Assembly (NCBI GenBank): GCA_963817465.1
Contig: CAWFOP010000006.1
Coordinates: 124,001 to 188,000 of the forward strand
Origin: CAMPKL01 sp963817465
Lineage (GTDB): Bacteria > Acidobacteriota > Terriglobia > Bryobacterales > UBA6623
Direction of reading: 5' to 3'
DNA length: 64,000 bases
Under the pieces are notes generated by a model that saw only the letters and a program-made list of their open reading frames with translations, did no database searches and was not told where the DNA came from. A program made the position numbers and the translations under genes. Shown one piece after another: positions 63,502-64,000 of the stretch (position 1 is its first letter; each line of letters opens with the position of its first letter).

Positions 63502-64000
63502 GTGTCAGACGCACCTTCCGCCCCCGCTCCCCGCTACATCCCCGTTGACCGCAACCAACTCCGCCTCGAACCTCTCGATGTCGACCGCCTGATCGACGAC
63601 AATCACCCCGCGCGCAAGATCTGGCGCGTCGTCGAACAGCTCGATCTGTCCCGTTTTGAAACGCAGGTGCGCGCCGTCGAGGGCGTCGCCGGACGGCCGT
63701 CGCACTCCCCGCAACTGCTCGTCGCCGTCTGGATCTACGCCTTCTCCCGCGGCCTGCATTCGGCCCGCGAGCTCGAACGCCAGATGCAGCATGAGCCCGG
63801 GTTGCGCTGGCTCACCGGCCTCAACGTCATCAACCATCACTCGCTGTCGGACTTCCGCGTCGGCTACGGCGAGGCGTTGCGCGAGCTGTTCGAGCAGGTG
63901 CTGGCGATGTTGACGATGAAGGGGCTGATCACGCTCGAACGCGTCGCTGTCGACGGCACGAAGATCCGCGCTGACGCCGGTAAGAAGAGTTTTGGCAAAC
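63502..64000 (+). CDS. IS1182-family transposase, N-terminal part (runs off the window)
   Basis: The frame contains the N-terminal DUF772-type domain of IS1182/IS5-like transposases: RYIPVDRNQLRLEPLDVDRL, DDNHPARKIWRVVEQLDLSR, GRPSHSPQLLVAVWIYAFSR, LERQMQHEPGLRWLTGLNVI and SLSDFR, then the start of the catalytic core ERVAVDGTKIRADAGKKSFG with the first Asp. The rest is outside the window. The start is placed at GTG 63502, the first possible after the promoter; there is no ATG until far into the domain. Confidence 0.88.
   Translation, partial: MSDAPSAPAPRYIPVDRNQLRLEPLDVDRLIDDNHPARKIWRVVEQLDLSRFETQVRAVEGVAGRPSHSPQLLVAVWIYAFSRGLHSARELERQMQHEPGLRWLTGLNVINHHSLSDFRVGYGEALRELFEQVLAMLTMKGLITLERVAVDGTKIRADAGKKSFGK

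Overview
The window looks like a high-G+C (roughly 65% by eye) Acidobacteriota chromosome, most likely Bryobacterales/Solibacter-like. The clues are several Oar-type TonB-dependent receptors with an N-terminal carboxypeptidase-regulatory-like domain, a DUF1592-type cytochrome gene paired with a DUF1552 gene, an ASPIC/UnbV (CRTAC1-type) protein, many Tat-secreted enzymes and a giant secreted IPT/TIG-repeat protein. The lineage is inferred from gene content; no rRNA gene is present.

Layout. 1-5.0 kb: the end of a sigma-54 activator, then a minus-strand Mla/Mce lipid-transport operon (permease, ATPase, MCE-OmpA fusion) ending in a sugar-nucleotide epimerase. 5.2-10.7 kb: a PRC-barrel protein, a small DUF3309 membrane protein with two offsetting frameshifts, a PQQ-type beta-propeller, a GerW/YtfJ-like protein, and a siroheme sulfite/nitrite reductase read as two ORFs that overlap by ATGA, plus a small partner. 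10.7-12.6 kb: a scar with mannonate dehydratase, serine recombinase and tyrosine integrase remnants around an intact tRNA-Arg(TCT). 12.6-17.6 kb: esterases, including a carboxylesterase fused to a TAXI-type TRAP solute-binding domain and a decayed Tat-secreted paralogue. 17.8-26.6 kb: a six-gene minus-strand operon (Gfo/Idh/MocA oxidoreductase, HEAT, VCBS, lactonase, DUF1592-type, DUF1552). 26.7-29.5 kb: a large SGNH/TPR protein. 29.8-39.2 kb: a glycan-use cluster (TonB receptor, GH29, GH95-like, DUF5696-like). 39.3-45.2 kb: an ECF sigma / anti-sigma / TonB receptor operon. 45.3-48.2 kb: a TPR protein coupled to an ASPIC/UnbV protein.

From 48.4 kb to the end the window is mobile and decaying: two 3'-half tRNA fragments (fMet, then Gly-CCC) beside an integrase/excisionase remnant, a dead TonB receptor, and IS1380, IS3, IS110, IS630 and IS1182 elements. 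Between IS1380 and IS3 lies a lower-G+C island with a free-standing gene resembling the type VI amidase effector Tae4. IS630 interrupts the giant IPT/TIG protein.

Single-base frameshifts recur across the window, both in housekeeping-type genes and in IS elements. Several can be reconciled by one base in a short C or G run, so sequencing/consensus error is a serious alternative to real gene decay for many of them. All calls come from reading the sequence and from family knowledge; no database search was run.
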